A stretch of DNA of 64,000 nucleotides, taken from positions 41,450-105,449 of the forward strand of contig CAZTQR010000002.1 of NCBI GenBank assembly GCA_964615795.1. The letters are read 5' to 3'. Each line of letters starts with the position of its first letter. The stretch's first letter is position 1. The stretch is from JADJAH01 sp964615795 (lineage in GTDB: Bacteria; Bacteroidota; Ignavibacteria; Tepidaquicellales; Tepidaquicellaceae). A model generated the notes under the pieces. It was not told the DNA's origin, made no database searches, and saw only the letters and a program-made list of their open reading frames with translations. Positions 52,306 to 61,223 of this stretch are shown here, piece after piece. The translations under genes were made by a program, and so were the position numbers.

Positions 52306-53556
52306 ATGGATCCAAGAAAACTTTACAGAACGCTTGAGAACATCATCAGGGAAGCCCCGAGCTTTGATACAGATGAGGACTTCCTCGTGCACGTAATTGC
52401 GCAGATCATCAACAACGAGGAAATAAACATTATCGGCGGAAGACTGTGGGGCCTCAATGAAAGCAAGAACGCCTATTCTCTGATTGCCCAAATGGGAAAC
52501 GTAGATCTGATCAAGACTGATTATCAGCTCGGAATTGACAAGTATCCGATGTTCAAGAAAGTTGGGCTTTTCAGATCGGTTCTTGCAACTGAAACTGACG
52601 AGTACCTGATCGAGAAAGGGATCTATCATTACTCGGCTACAGGGGTAGGAATGAGACATAAGTTCAAAGAACCCAGCGGAGAACCGTATTATCTCTACTC
52701 ATATTTGATTGCGCTTAACGCAAAAGGTCTTGACGATGAGTTCCTCAACACGCTGAACATCATCAGCATGACGCTGAGCTCGATCCTCCGGACGAAGCAT
52801 ATTGAATCAAGCGCCAAGGAAAGCAGGCAGGAGCTGGAGAAAGCGAAGGAGATCCAAAGGAGCATTCTTCCGGAACACGAGTATGAGTTTGGAAACTATG
52901 TGCTGTTCGGGCTTTCCATGCCTGACAGAATTGTCGGCGGGGACTTTTTTGATTATCTTGAAAGCGAAGACAAAGACAGGTTGGGAGTTGCACTCGGTGA
53001 CGCCGCTTCAAAAGGCCTTTCCGCTGCCTCGCAGGCTTTGTATGTATCGGGGGCGCTAAAGATGGGCGTCGGATACCAGTCAAAGATGAGCGGCATGGTG
53101 AGCCGTATCAACAATCTTGTGAACGAAACATTTCCATATGAGAGATTTGTAACACTGTTTTATTGCGAGCTCTCGCATGACAAGAGGGGTTTGTGTCAGT
53201 ATGTGAATGCAGGACAGAATCCTCCGGTATTTATTGAACATGAATCCGGAAAGGCGGAAATGCTTTCATCAACGGGCCCGGTGCTCGGGCCTGCGCCTTA
53301 TCAGAAATACGGAGTCGAAAGCATCAACTTCAAGGTGAATGACCTGCTTCTGCTTTATTCGGACGGCATAATTGAAGCGACCAATCAGGATTTCGAGTTC
53401 TTCGGAGAGGACAGGCTCATTGAAAATCTTAAGAAGCTGAAGGATAAAGATCCGAAGGACGTTTGCAACATCATACTTCAGGAAGTTAATGTATTCTCGG
53501 CGAAGGGTGTGTACTCTGATGACCGCACATTGGTTGCGATCAAGAGGTTTAAGTAA
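52306..53556 (+). CDS. SpoIIE-type phosphatase with N-terminal GAF-like domain
   Basis: 416 aa. Residues about 1-165 look like a GAF-type sensor domain (FLVHVIAQIINNEEINIIGG, LNIISMTLSSILRTK). A helical linker (LEKAKEIQRSILPEHEYEFG) leads to the phosphatase domain with RIVGGDFFDYLES, GDAASKGLSAASQ, NAGQNPPVF, LLYSDGIIEATN and DDRTLVAIK. It belongs to the RsbU/partner-switching type. It begins nine bases after the BrkB gene and has no membrane segment, unlike the phosphatase at 48276. Confidence 0.92.
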   Translation: MDPRKLYRTLENIIREAPSFDTDEDFLVHVIAQIINNEEINIIGGRLWGLNESKNAYSLIAQMGNVDLIKTDYQLGIDKYPMFKKVGLFRSVLATETDEYLIEKGIYHYSATGVGMRHKFKEPSGEPYYLYSYLIALNAKGLDDEFLNTLNIISMTLSSILRTKHIESSAKESRQELEKAKEIQRSILPEHEYEFGNYVLFGLSMPDRIVGGDFFDYLESEDKDRLGVALGDAASKGLSAASQALYVSGALKMGVGYQSKMSGMVSRINNLVNETFPYERFVTLFYCELSHDKRGLCQYVNAGQNPPVFIEHESGKAEMLSSTGPVLGPAPYQKYGVESINFKVNDLLLLYSDGIIEATNQDFEFFGEDRLIENLKKLKDKDPKDVCNIILQEVNVFSAKGVYSDDRTLVAIKRFK

Positions 53557-53585
53557 CCGGAAACAAACATTCTATTATATACATT

Positions 53586-54365
53586 ATGAGATCAAACAAA
53601 GCCAAATTCCTTATCGCCGCAGTCATCGCAGTAATAGCGATCATTTCCTATTACAGCAAGACCCAGGTAAATCCGATTACCGGCGAGAAGCAGAGAGTCA
53701 GTCTTACTCCTCAGCAGGAAATAGTTCTCGGGCTTCAGAGCGCGCCTGAGATGATCAATCAAATGGGTGGTGAAGTACGGGATCCGAAGATCAGTAACTA
53801 TGTAGAATCTGTGGGTCAGAAGATCGTCAATGGCACGGAAGCGGGCAGATCGGAGTATAAATTTGACTTCCATGTTCTTGCGGATCAACGCACGGTAAAT
53901 GCCTTTGCCCTGCCCGGAGGACAGATCTTCATTACCATGGGATTGCTCAGCATGCTTGAAAATGAAGATCAGCTGGCCGGCATTCTCGGGCATGAGATAG
54001 GCCATGTAATAGGAAGGCACGGGGCTGAGCAAATGGCCAAACAGGAACTTACACAAGGGTTGATAAGCGCCGCCGACATTGCATTGACTGAACCGGGATC
54101 CCCGGGCGCAGCCGCAATGATCTCAAGATATGTTGCCAGCATGATCAATATGAAGTATGGAAGGGAAGACGAGCTGGAATCGGACAAATTCGCGGTCAGA
54201 TACATGCACGATACAGGATATGATCCCGCCCAGATGATCGAAGTTATGCATATTCTTGACAGAGCTGCCGGAGGACAAGCGCCGCCGGAGTTCCTTAGCA
54301 CGCACCCTAACCCCGGCAACCGGATCGAGAACATTAAGGCAGAAATTGAAAAGCTGGGCCGATAG
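53586..54365 (+). CDS. M48-family zinc metalloprotease
   Basis: 259 aa. The N-terminal hydrophobic helix (KFLIAAVIAVIAIISYY) is a signal or membrane anchor. The zinc site HExxH is in GILGHEIGHVIGRHG near residue 135, with the third ligand in GREDELESDKFAVRYM. The end has STHPNPGNRIENIK, as in periplasmic BepA/LoiP-like quality-control proteases. It likely degrades or repairs misfolded envelope proteins. It is the last gene of the hutH-containing cluster. Confidence 0.94.
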   Translation: MRSNKAKFLIAAVIAVIAIISYYSKTQVNPITGEKQRVSLTPQQEIVLGLQSAPEMINQMGGEVRDPKISNYVESVGQKIVNGTEAGRSEYKFDFHVLADQRTVNAFALPGGQIFITMGLLSMLENEDQLAGILGHEIGHVIGRHGAEQMAKQELTQGLISAADIALTEPGSPGAAAMISRYVASMINMKYGREDELESDKFAVRYMHDTGYDPAQMIEVMHILDRAAGGQAPPEFLSTHPNPGNRIENIKAEIEKLGR

Positions 54366-54395
54366 GCCGCCGGGCACAACGGATGATAATATTTG

Positions 54396-54426
54396 TTGCA
54401 ATTTCCCCTAAGCAGAACTATCTTTG
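54396..54426 (+). promoter_or_regulatory. Bacteroidota-type promoter of the HMA-like gene
   Basis: TTG (54396-54398), a 20-base spacer and TATCTTTG (54419-54426) match the -33/-7 pattern of this phylum. The spacer contains AATTTCCCCTA, which matches the first 11 bases of the 16-bp motif near the response regulators, on the opposite strand. The start codon is 96 bases downstream. Confidence 0.65.
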
Positions 54427-54521
54427 CAAAGGGATTTTTCCGTGAAAGCAGGAATTTTTTTGAATTGGCATGCTGTTTGCCTTAGCATCCCACAAGTTTT
54501 TTAATAACTAAACCTTAAGAT

Positions 54522-55013
54522 ATGAAGAAGAAGATCGCATTGTTCGCCTCAGTTGCTTTGGTGCTTGCCGCAGGCATTTTTTATGCTCAAAGCAACAATC
54601 TTTTTGCAGATGATAAGGACGGAAAGAAGGACTGTTCATCATCATGCACAAGCAAGACAGGTACTTCATCAGCTGAATCAAAATCATCATGCACAGGCAA
54701 GACCATGACAGATGCTTCTGCAGGTGAAGATCAGCCCGGATCTGCAACTTACGAGTTCACAACTGATATGATCGACTGTGACGGATGTAAGCCTGGAATG
54801 ACTGAAAAGATCAAGACAATCAGCGGTGTTAAAGACGTTCAGTACGGAGAAACATGCAGTGTTTCGAAGATGACAAACATAAAGGTCATTTTTGATCCTT
54901 CTGTAACCAATTCTGAAGTTGTTGCTGCTTCAGTGAAGGAGCAAAAGCTCAATGGCAATTGCGGTGACGGTACAAAGTGCGATTCCAAGACAAAGACCGA
55001 AAAGAAGTCATAA
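54522..55013 (+). CDS. Secreted HMA-like (heavy-metal-associated) protein with Cys-rich linker
   Basis: 163 aa. The signal peptide MKKKIALFASVALVLAAGIF ends near YAQ. A Ser/Thr/Cys/Lys-rich stretch with four cysteines (KKDCSSSCTSKTGTSS, SSCTGKTMTD) precedes an HMA-type fold (about 85-150): DMIDCDGCKPGMTEKIKTIS, GVKDVQYG, IKVIFDPSVTNSEVVAASVK. The usual MxCxxC is replaced by DCDGC, keeping the CxxC. Metal scavenging or delivery in the periplasm or outside is likely. It is monocistronic, with its own promoter and terminator. Confidence 0.85.
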   Translation: MKKKIALFASVALVLAAGIFYAQSNNLFADDKDGKKDCSSSCTSKTGTSSAESKSSCTGKTMTDASAGEDQPGSATYEFTTDMIDCDGCKPGMTEKIKTISGVKDVQYGETCSVSKMTNIKVIFDPSVTNSEVVAASVKEQKLNGNCGDGTKCDSKTKTEKKS

Positions 55014-55036
55014 ACGGTTCAATAAATGGCGATAAG

Positions 55037-55064
55037 AAAAAGCCCGGTTATCCGGGCTTTTTTG
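55037..55064. terminator. Bidirectional terminator between the HMA-like gene and dnaB
   Basis: A perfect 9-bp stem AAAGCCCGG/CCGGGCTTT (55039-55047 and 55052-55060) has T-rich tails on both strands (TTTGTTTT on plus, TTCTTATC on minus). It serves both converging transcripts. Confidence 0.93.
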
Positions 55065-55067
55065 TTT

Positions 55068-56525
55068 TCAGAATGGATCCTGGTTGTAAGCCGATTGCGG
55101 CACATCAATTTTGGGGTGTTTTACCTTGTTCTCAAATTTCGCGAACTCATCTACAAATACAAGCTCAAGGTCTCCGACAGGGCCGTTTCTTTGCTTTCCG
55201 ATTATGATCTCCGCTTTGTGCTTCAGTTCAAGATAATCCGGATCTTCTTTGTTTACCTTCATTCCCATAATAGGCCGGTGGACGAATATTACCACGTCAG
55301 CATCCTGCTCTATCGCGCCTGATTCTCTCAGGTCAGCAAGCTGAGGCCTTTTCTCTTTGCCTCTGGTTTCAACCGCCCTGTTCAGCTGAGCACAGGCCAC
55401 TACAGGTATATCAAGTTCTTTGGCCAGAGCCTTGAGGCTTCGGGATACTTCAGCAACTTCAAGGTCTCTTCTCTCTGCATCTTCCCTGCCCTTTATTAGC
55501 TGAAGATAATCTACGACAACCATGTCAATGTCATGACTTTCTTTGAGTTTCCTTGATTTTGCGCGTATCTCCAGGATAGAGAGCTCACTCGTGTCATCAA
55601 TGAACATCTTGGTCCTCAGGTTATGAAAGGTCTTCAGAACCCTGTTCCATTCTTCACTCGACGTTTTACCGGTCTTGAGCTTTTTCGCATTCACTCTAGC
55701 TTCAGACGAGAGCAGTCTCATTACCAGCTCTCTGAATGACATTTCTAGACTGAATATCGCCACTGATTTTCCGTGATCAACAGCTGCGTTCCTCGCAATG
55801 TTCATAGAGAATGCGGTCTTTCCGTGTGAAGGCCTTCCGGCTATTACGATGAACTCCGACTTCTGAAATCCCGATGTGTACTCATCCAGGTCGGTGAATC
55901 CCGTAGGAACTCCGATTATGCTGTTCTTGCTTTCTCTTCGCTTTCCAAGATCATCTATGAGATTACTAAGCTCTTCACTGATAGACATGACCTTCTTTTT
56001 GGAAAGCCTTTGTGAGATGTCGAGTATCTTCTGTTCCGCATCGTCAAGTGTCTTGAATGTATTTGCAGTGGGGTCGAGGCAATTTTCAACAATCTTCGAT
56101 GAAACGCTGATGAGATTCCTTAGTATGGATTTTTCAAAAATTATTCTTGTATAATACTTAACATTGGCTGAAGTTGCCACAGATGTGGTAAGCTCCATGA
56201 TGTACTCCACTCCGCCGATCTCAGAAAGCTTGTTCATGCGCCTCAGTTCCTCCTTCAGAGTGGTTGGATCAATAGGTTCCTTCTTTGCATCAAGGTTGAG
56301 GATCGCCTGCAGTATCGTCCTGTGTTTGCCGGAGTAAAATGCTTCCGGCTCCAGCATCTGAATTACGTCATTGATCACTTCGTTATCTATAAGCATCGCA
56401 CCGAGCACCATCATCTCCAGGTCTGTTGCGCTGGGCGCCTGCCGAAGGTCATCAGGGAACATATCTACATCCTGCGATGAAACCCTGTGCTGATCTTTCT
56501 TGTAATTTGTTCTCTTATTTGCCAA
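55068..56525 (-). CDS. dnaB: Replicative DNA helicase
   Basis: 485 aa. The N-terminal DnaB domain (EMMVLGAMLIDNEVINDVIQ) is followed by the RecA-like ATPase: Walker A VIAGRPSHGKTAF near 233, VFSLEM-like AIFSLEMSF, Walker B DMVVVDYLQLI, and AQLNRAVETR and LRESGAIEQDADVV. It unwinds DNA at the replication fork. It is the last gene of the long minus-strand operon, 12 bases after the glycosylase gene. Walker A has His where Met is more common (SHGKT), which is probably harmless. Confidence 0.97.
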   Translation of the reverse strand: MANKRTNYKKDQHRVSSQDVDMFPDDLRQAPSATDLEMMVLGAMLIDNEVINDVIQMLEPEAFYSGKHRTILQAILNLDAKKEPIDPTTLKEELRRMNKLSEIGGVEYIMELTTSVATSANVKYYTRIIFEKSILRNLISVSSKIVENCLDPTANTFKTLDDAEQKILDISQRLSKKKVMSISEELSNLIDDLGKRRESKNSIIGVPTGFTDLDEYTSGFQKSEFIVIAGRPSHGKTAFSMNIARNAAVDHGKSVAIFSLEMSFRELVMRLLSSEARVNAKKLKTGKTSSEEWNRVLKTFHNLRTKMFIDDTSELSILEIRAKSRKLKESHDIDMVVVDYLQLIKGREDAERRDLEVAEVSRSLKALAKELDIPVVACAQLNRAVETRGKEKRPQLADLRESGAIEQDADVVIFVHRPIMGMKVNKEDPDYLELKHKAEIIIGKQRNGPVGDLELVFVDEFAKFENKVKHPKIDVPQSAYNQDPF

Positions 56526-56537
56526 TGCAGTATAAAG

Positions 56538-57350
56538 TTATTGTCGTGCCGAAATTGAATCGTATTCCTTTCTGAAGAGCTTTACGTCTTCCCATGTAGG
56601 CCTCTTCCAGTTGGGATTTCTGAGAAGAGCCGCAGGATGATAGGTCACCATTGTCTTTATGTTCTTGTAAGTGTGAAACCTGCCGCGAAGCTTGCCAAGC
56701 GGTTCCTTTGTTCCAAGCAATGTCTGAGCCGCAAAAGTGCCAAGTGCGAGTATGAGCTTTGGTTTTATGATCTCAAGCTGTTTGTTAAGGTACGGTTCAC
56801 AATTGAAGATCTCGTCGGGAAGCGGATTTCTGTTCTCAGGGGGCCTGCATTTGAGAATGTTGCAAATGTAAACTTCATCCCGGCTGAAATTTATCGCCGC
56901 AAGAATATCGGTAAGAAGCTTACCTGCTCTCCCTACAAACGGGAATCCCTTCTCATCTTCATCCGCTCCGGGTGCTTCACCCACTACGGCAATGTCTGCA
57001 TTTGGATTGCCGCTTCCGAAGACAAGGTTCTTTCTTTTGTCTGCAAGCACCCTGCATTTTCTGCAGTCCTTGATCATTTCATTCAGCTCTGCAAGCGAGG
57101 AGCATGACTTCCAGTCATCGTTAATCTGCTCCGGCGTTTCTGTGTTTTCCTTTCCGGTATTCGATTCGCTTATTATCTTATCTGAAGGTTGAACAGCACT
57201 GATCTGGATTTGCTTTTCATCAGGGACAATCTGCTCATTTGTTATAAGATCCTCAAGCATTGGAATTGCTGTTCCGAAACCTGCTCCGGGCGAGTATTCA
57301 TCTTTGAACTTAAGTAATCCGTTCAGCTTCCGCAAAGGTGACTTGCTCAT
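56538..57350 (-). CDS. Uracil-DNA glycosylase, family 4 (iron-sulfur)
   Basis: 270 aa. It removes uracil from DNA. Family 4 motifs are visible: VVGEAPGADEDEKGFPFVGR (active site), NILKCRPPENRNPLPDEI, LGTFAAQTLLG and VTYHPAALLRNP. Four cysteines for a [4Fe-4S] cluster are expected in DCRKC and in the LKCRPP and FNCEPY segments. The first ~95 residues are a poorly conserved extension. Its start overlaps the coaBC stop by 4 bases. Confidence 0.93.
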   Translation of the reverse strand: MSKSPLRKLNGLLKFKDEYSPGAGFGTAIPMLEDLITNEQIVPDEKQIQISAVQPSDKIISESNTGKENTETPEQINDDWKSCSSLAELNEMIKDCRKCRVLADKRKNLVFGSGNPNADIAVVGEAPGADEDEKGFPFVGRAGKLLTDILAAINFSRDEVYICNILKCRPPENRNPLPDEIFNCEPYLNKQLEIIKPKLILALGTFAAQTLLGTKEPLGKLRGRFHTYKNIKTMVTYHPAALLRNPNWKRPTWEDVKLFRKEYDSISARQ

Positions 57351-58564
57351 TTGAGCAGAAGATACTTATCCAGTATTCTGTTGGCAACATCATACTTTGT
57401 CATCTTTGGCAGTCTCTCTTCAGATCTCCTGTCTATCAAAGTCACTACATTGGTGTCTGTGCCAAATCCTGCGCCTTCTTCATCCGGATTGTTGAGAACG
57501 ATCAGGTCAAGTTTCTTGGAGGAAAGCTTCTTTCTTGCATTTGCAATTCCATCATTCGTCTCCACTGCAAATCCGATGAGCTTGAAACCTGATTTCTCTT
57601 TCCCGAGGTGAGAAAGTATGTCCACTGACAAAACAAAATCAAATGTAAATCCTGAATTTCCCTCTTTCTTGATCTTGAAGCCCGATTTCGCGGCAGGCGT
57701 GAAATCTTCGACAGCCGCTGCCATTACTATAAGGTCCTTGTTCTTTTTGTTTGCCTTTACGCTCCTGAACATCTCATCACTTGTTACAACATCAATTCGC
57801 TTTACGCCATTGGGTGTTTCGAGGCTCACCGGTCCTGTTATCAGTGTTACAGAGGCTCCTCTTTGCCTGGCCGCTCTTGCAATTTCAAATCCCATCTTTC
57901 CTGTAGAAGGATTAGATATGAATCTGACCTTGTCAATGAACTCCCTCGTCGGACCGGCTGTCACAAGCACTTTCTTTCCTGCAAGGTCCTTGCGTGCATT
58001 CAGCATCTTTGACGCCACTTCAAAGATCCTTTCGGGTTCAGCCATTCTGCCTTCTCCTGTAAGCCCGCTGGCAAGTTCGCCGTATTCCGGGTCTATGATC
58101 CTGTAGCCGATCTCAGCAAGAGCTTTAATGTTTCGCCGGGTCACAGGATGCTTGTACATATCTTCATCCATCGCGGGAGAAATAAGTACAGGACATCTGC
58201 ATGAAAAGAGCGCGGCTAGAAGAAAGTTGTCGCAGATCCCGGCAACTGCCTTGGCAATCGTATTACAAGTTGCAGGGGCAATTACAAACAGGTCTGCCCA
58301 AAGTCCGTAGTTGACGTGCCAGGTGGAGGTCTCGACCTTTTCCGAATTCTGGAACGAACCCGGACCGGGAAGAAGGTTTATGATGACTTCATTCTTCGAT
58401 AATGCGGACAATGTAACCGGTGAGACAAAACTCACTGCAGATGGAGTCATAACTACCCTGACTTCCGCACCGGCCTTTATGAACAGCCTCACAAGAGAGC
58501 AGATCTTGTACGCCGCTATCCCGCCCGTAATGCCGACGAGGACCTTCTTGCCTTTCAGTTCCAA
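57347..58564 (-). CDS. coaBC: Bifunctional phosphopantothenoylcysteine decarboxylase/phosphopantothenate-cysteine ligase
   Basis: 405 aa. CoaC half: GITGGIAAYKICSLVR, active-site His in TWHVNYGLWADLFVIAPATC, and SPAMDEDMYKHP. CoaB half from about 185: KVLVTAGPTREFIDKVRFIS, NPSTGKMGFEIARAA and nucleotide-binding parts (NNPDEEGAGFGTDTN). It makes 4'-phosphopantetheine for coenzyme A. It is in the common Bacteroidota order after gmk and rpoZ. PAMDxxM differs slightly from the PAMNxxM of many homologues. Confidence 0.97.
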   Translation of the reverse strand: MELKGKKVLVGITGGIAAYKICSLVRLFIKAGAEVRVVMTPSAVSFVSPVTLSALSKNEVIINLLPGPGSFQNSEKVETSTWHVNYGLWADLFVIAPATCNTIAKAVAGICDNFLLAALFSCRCPVLISPAMDEDMYKHPVTRRNIKALAEIGYRIIDPEYGELASGLTGEGRMAEPERIFEVASKMLNARKDLAGKKVLVTAGPTREFIDKVRFISNPSTGKMGFEIARAARQRGASVTLITGPVSLETPNGVKRIDVVTSDEMFRSVKANKKNKDLIVMAAAVEDFTPAAKSGFKIKKEGNSGFTFDFVLSVDILSHLGKEKSGFKLIGFAVETNDGIANARKKLSSKKLDLIVLNNPDEEGAGFGTDTNVVTLIDRRSEERLPKMTKYDVANRILDKYLLLK

Positions 58565-58607
58565 TTGCAGAAAGTTTAATGTTGATGAAGCAGAAATGGC
58601 CTTTCGG

Positions 58608-58898
58608 CTATTCCTGTTCCTTGTATCTGAAGTTGAGTTTGGAATCCATCAGTTCATGGATTGACCTTATGGTCGGCTTGGATCTCTTCTCAAATTCAAG
58701 AGAGATATTAAGCTTGTCCTGATTCATTATCGTATCGTCTTCTGTTTCCTTTGCAATGATCGGCTCAAGCCTTTGCGAGAGTTCCATTTTGTAAAGATCA
58801 TTTATCTGCCTTGACCTTTTGGAAGCTACAACCACGGACTCGTAAAGATTTGCTGTCCTAGATTCAAGCTTTTCCAGATCCCTTGTTTCTATTGCCAT
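58608..58898 (-). CDS. rpoZ: RNA polymerase omega subunit (Rpb6-like, Bacteroidota type)
   Basis: 96 aa. Residues 1-40 (LEKLESRTANLYESVVVASK, RSRQINDLYKMEL) match the omega/RpoK fold that helps RNA polymerase assembly. Its place between gmk and coaBC is the standard position of rpoZ, supporting the call. The C-terminal 40 residues are charged and less conserved. Confidence 0.88.
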   Translation of the reverse strand: MAIETRDLEKLESRTANLYESVVVASKRSRQINDLYKMELSQRLEPIIAKETEDDTIMNQDKLNISLEFEKRSKPTIRSIHELMDSKLNFRYKEQE

Positions 58899-58913
58899 GA
58901 TATGTTTGTGTGT

Positions 58914-59456
58914 TTATTTTATTTTTTTTTGGATTTCGTTTACTGCCTTTTGAAGATTGTCATTAACGACAATCATGTCAAACTTTCCGGCGTTGTTCAT
59001 TTCAAGTTCTGCCCTTCTGATTCTCTCATTGATCTGTTCCTCCGATTCCGTACCCCTGCCTCTTAGCCGAACTCTGAGTGATTCAAGATCGGGCGGCATT
59101 ATGAAGATCAGAAATGCCTGATCGCCATAGATCTTTTTGAGTGACAGGGCGCCTTTAACATCAATGTCGAAGATAAGATCATTTCCCTTCGCAACATTGT
59201 CTTCCACAAAAGTTTTCAGCGTTCCGTAATAGTCTCCGTTAAACAGCAGTTCATATTCTACAAGCTCCCCGGAATCGATCTTGTTCCTGAACTCTTCCTT
59301 TGAAAGATAAAAGTAATCAACTCCGTCTGCCTCACCCTTCCTTCTGGGCCTTGTGGTTGCTGAGACCGAAAACACAAGGTCTCTGTTGTTCTTCAGCAGT
59401 TCCTTAACAATTGTCGTCTTTCCTGCTCCGGAGGGCGCCGCAATGACATACAACAT
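58914..59456 (-). CDS. gmk: Guanylate kinase
   Basis: 180 aa. It phosphorylates GMP to GDP. P-loop IAAPSGAGKTTIVKELL, GMP-binding VSATTRPRRKGEADGVDYFY and YGTLKTFVED, and IFDIDVKGALSLKK are present. Spacing of 6 bases to yicC and 15 to rpoZ shows cotranscription. The start ATG gives a slightly short N-terminus (MLYVIAAPSGAG), normal for bacteria. Confidence 0.97.
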   Translation of the reverse strand: MLYVIAAPSGAGKTTIVKELLKNNRDLVFSVSATTRPRRKGEADGVDYFYLSKEEFRNKIDSGELVEYELLFNGDYYGTLKTFVEDNVAKGNDLIFDIDVKGALSLKKIYGDQAFLIFIMPPDLESLRVRLRGRGTESEEQINERIRRAELEMNNAGKFDMIVVNDNLQKAVNEIQKKIK

Positions 59457-59462
59457 AGGATA

Positions 59463-60344
59463 TCATTCCACATTTTGAATTTGCTCACGGATCTTTTCCA
59501 GCTCTTCTTTGAGCGCCGCCGACCTTTGCGAAATTTCAGCTTCAGAAGATTTAGATGCAATTGTATTAATTTCCCTGTTCATCTCCTGCACCAGAAAATT
59601 CAGCCTTCTTCCCGCAAGTTCTTCCGAGCGGGCATATTCCGAGAAGTATTTCGTATGGCTTCTCAGTCTGGTGACTTCCTCCGTAATATCTGATTTGTCC
59701 GCGAACATCACAATCTCCATTTCAATCCTTTTCTCATCAATGTCCTTTCTCGAGTCAAGCAATGCATCAAGTTTTTTCCTGATTCTCTCAGACTCCGCCT
59801 TAACTCTCTTCTTCGACAGATTCACTATGATATCAGACTCTTTCTCAATGGACCTGACTCTCTTGAGCATGTCTCTTTCAAGCTGTTTGCCTTCTTTTGC
59901 TTTCATTCTGTTCAGATCATCCGCTGCCCGATCAATGAGCGAAGCTACAAAAGCCGCTTCCTTATCGCTCACAGCCGAATCATATGCAATACTGAGATAT
60001 TCGCCAAGCTCGAGTATATCTGCCAGCCTTACCGGCTCTTTTGATCCGATAATCCTGTTTATCCTTTGTGCGAGATTGTAGAACTCCCTGATCTTGTTTT
60101 CGTCGCCAACACCGCCGTTAGAAGTCTCTGCATCACTGTCTGAACTGATAAATACATTCAGCTTTCCCCTTGAGATCTTTTTCCTTAAAATTTCCTTCAG
60201 CTCATATTCCCTGGACGCTAGCCTTTTCGGAAACCTGATACCGATCTCAAGATATCTGTTGTTCACCGAAGTCATTTCAACCCTGTATCTGTGCCTTCCA
60301 AATGTTCCTTCGGCCCTTCCGAATCCTGTCATGCTTATGATCAT
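59463..60344 (-). CDS. yicC: YicC-family endoribonuclease-like protein
   Basis: 293 aa. The start MIISMTGFGRAEG and the end part (LNFLVQEMNREINTIASKSS, VEKIREQIQNVE-like KIREQIQNVE) are the family hallmarks, with a long helical middle region. E. coli YicC is reported to act in RNA turnover; the exact role here is unproven. It lies directly before gmk, a neighbourhood conserved across bacteria. Confidence 0.95.
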   Translation of the reverse strand: MIISMTGFGRAEGTFGRHRYRVEMTSVNNRYLEIGIRFPKRLASREYELKEILRKKISRGKLNVFISSDSDAETSNGGVGDENKIREFYNLAQRINRIIGSKEPVRLADILELGEYLSIAYDSAVSDKEAAFVASLIDRAADDLNRMKAKEGKQLERDMLKRVRSIEKESDIIVNLSKKRVKAESERIRKKLDALLDSRKDIDEKRIEMEIVMFADKSDITEEVTRLRSHTKYFSEYARSEELAGRRLNFLVQEMNREINTIASKSSEAEISQRSAALKEELEKIREQIQNVE

Positions 60345-60351
60345 GAGTCCC

Positions 60352-61209
60352 TCACTTTATTACGTAATTGCGAGTAAGTTCCTTTGTCAGATATTCAAAA
60401 GCTTCAGCGGGGGTGTTTGCATATTTGAACAGCTTCAGGTCTTCCGCAGAAATCACGTTCAGTTCTACGAGGTTGTCGAAGTTCACTATCTTGTCCCAGA
60501 ATTCCTTGCCGTAAACTACAACCGTCATTTTCTTGTGAAGCTTTCCTGTTTGTATGAGCGTAAGGATCTCGAACAGTTCATCAAGCGTACCGAAACCGCC
60601 GGGCATAATAACGAGCGCCTTTGCAAGATACGCGAACCAGAACTTTCTCATGAAGAAGTAATGAAACTCAAAGTTCAGTTCCGGAGATATGTACATGTTA
60701 GGATATTGTTCGAATGGCAGTGAGATGTTCAGGCCCATAGAAAAACCTTTTGCTTTTGACGCTCCGCGGTTTGCCGCTTCCATGATCCCGGGGCCGCCGC
60801 CCGAGCAAACAATGAACTTGTTCGGCTTCTTCAGACCCTTTGCCCATTTCGTCAGCAGATATGCAAGTTCGGCCGTATCTTCATAATACTTTGACATTTG
60901 CAGATCAACTTCTGCAGACTTCAGTTCCTTTTCAAGCCTTCTTCCGATCTTTGCATCAGAATTCATTTTTGACCTGACTGCCGCGAGATTCTCGAGAGCT
61001 TTCTTTCTCGGAAGAGTCCTGGCAGAGCCGAAGAACACGACAGTGTGATTGATCTTGTATCTCCTGATCCTTTCGAGTGGCTCTGCATATTCACTCAGGA
61101 TCCTCAGCGATCTAGCACCGGGGGAATTGAGAAATTTAAGGTTATGGTAAGCCTTTGGTGCTTTGGCAATATAATCGCCTTCTATCGTACTTGTCTGAGT
61201 CTTTGGCAT
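60352..61209 (-). CDS. LOG-family (TIGR00730, lysine-decarboxylase-like) Rossmann-fold protein
   Basis: 285 aa. Signature motifs CSGGGPGIMEAANRGA and MPGGFGTLDELFEILTLIQT identify the family, which includes cytokinin-activating phosphoribohydrolases and nucleotide 5'-monophosphate nucleosidases such as PpnN. The substrate is probably a nucleoside monophosphate. The N-terminal ~100 residues are longer than in plant LOG proteins. It starts 14 bases after the SDR gene and ends 7 bases before yicC. Confidence 0.93.
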   Translation of the reverse strand: MPKTQTSTIEGDYIAKAPKAYHNLKFLNSPGARSLRILSEYAEPLERIRRYKINHTVVFFGSARTLPRKKALENLAAVRSKMNSDAKIGRRLEKELKSAEVDLQMSKYYEDTAELAYLLTKWAKGLKKPNKFIVCSGGGPGIMEAANRGASKAKGFSMGLNISLPFEQYPNMYISPELNFEFHYFFMRKFWFAYLAKALVIMPGGFGTLDELFEILTLIQTGKLHKKMTVVVYGKEFWDKIVNFDNLVELNVISAEDLKLFKYANTPAEAFEYLTKELTRNYVIK

Positions 61210-61223
61210 TTATGACTTTGGTT

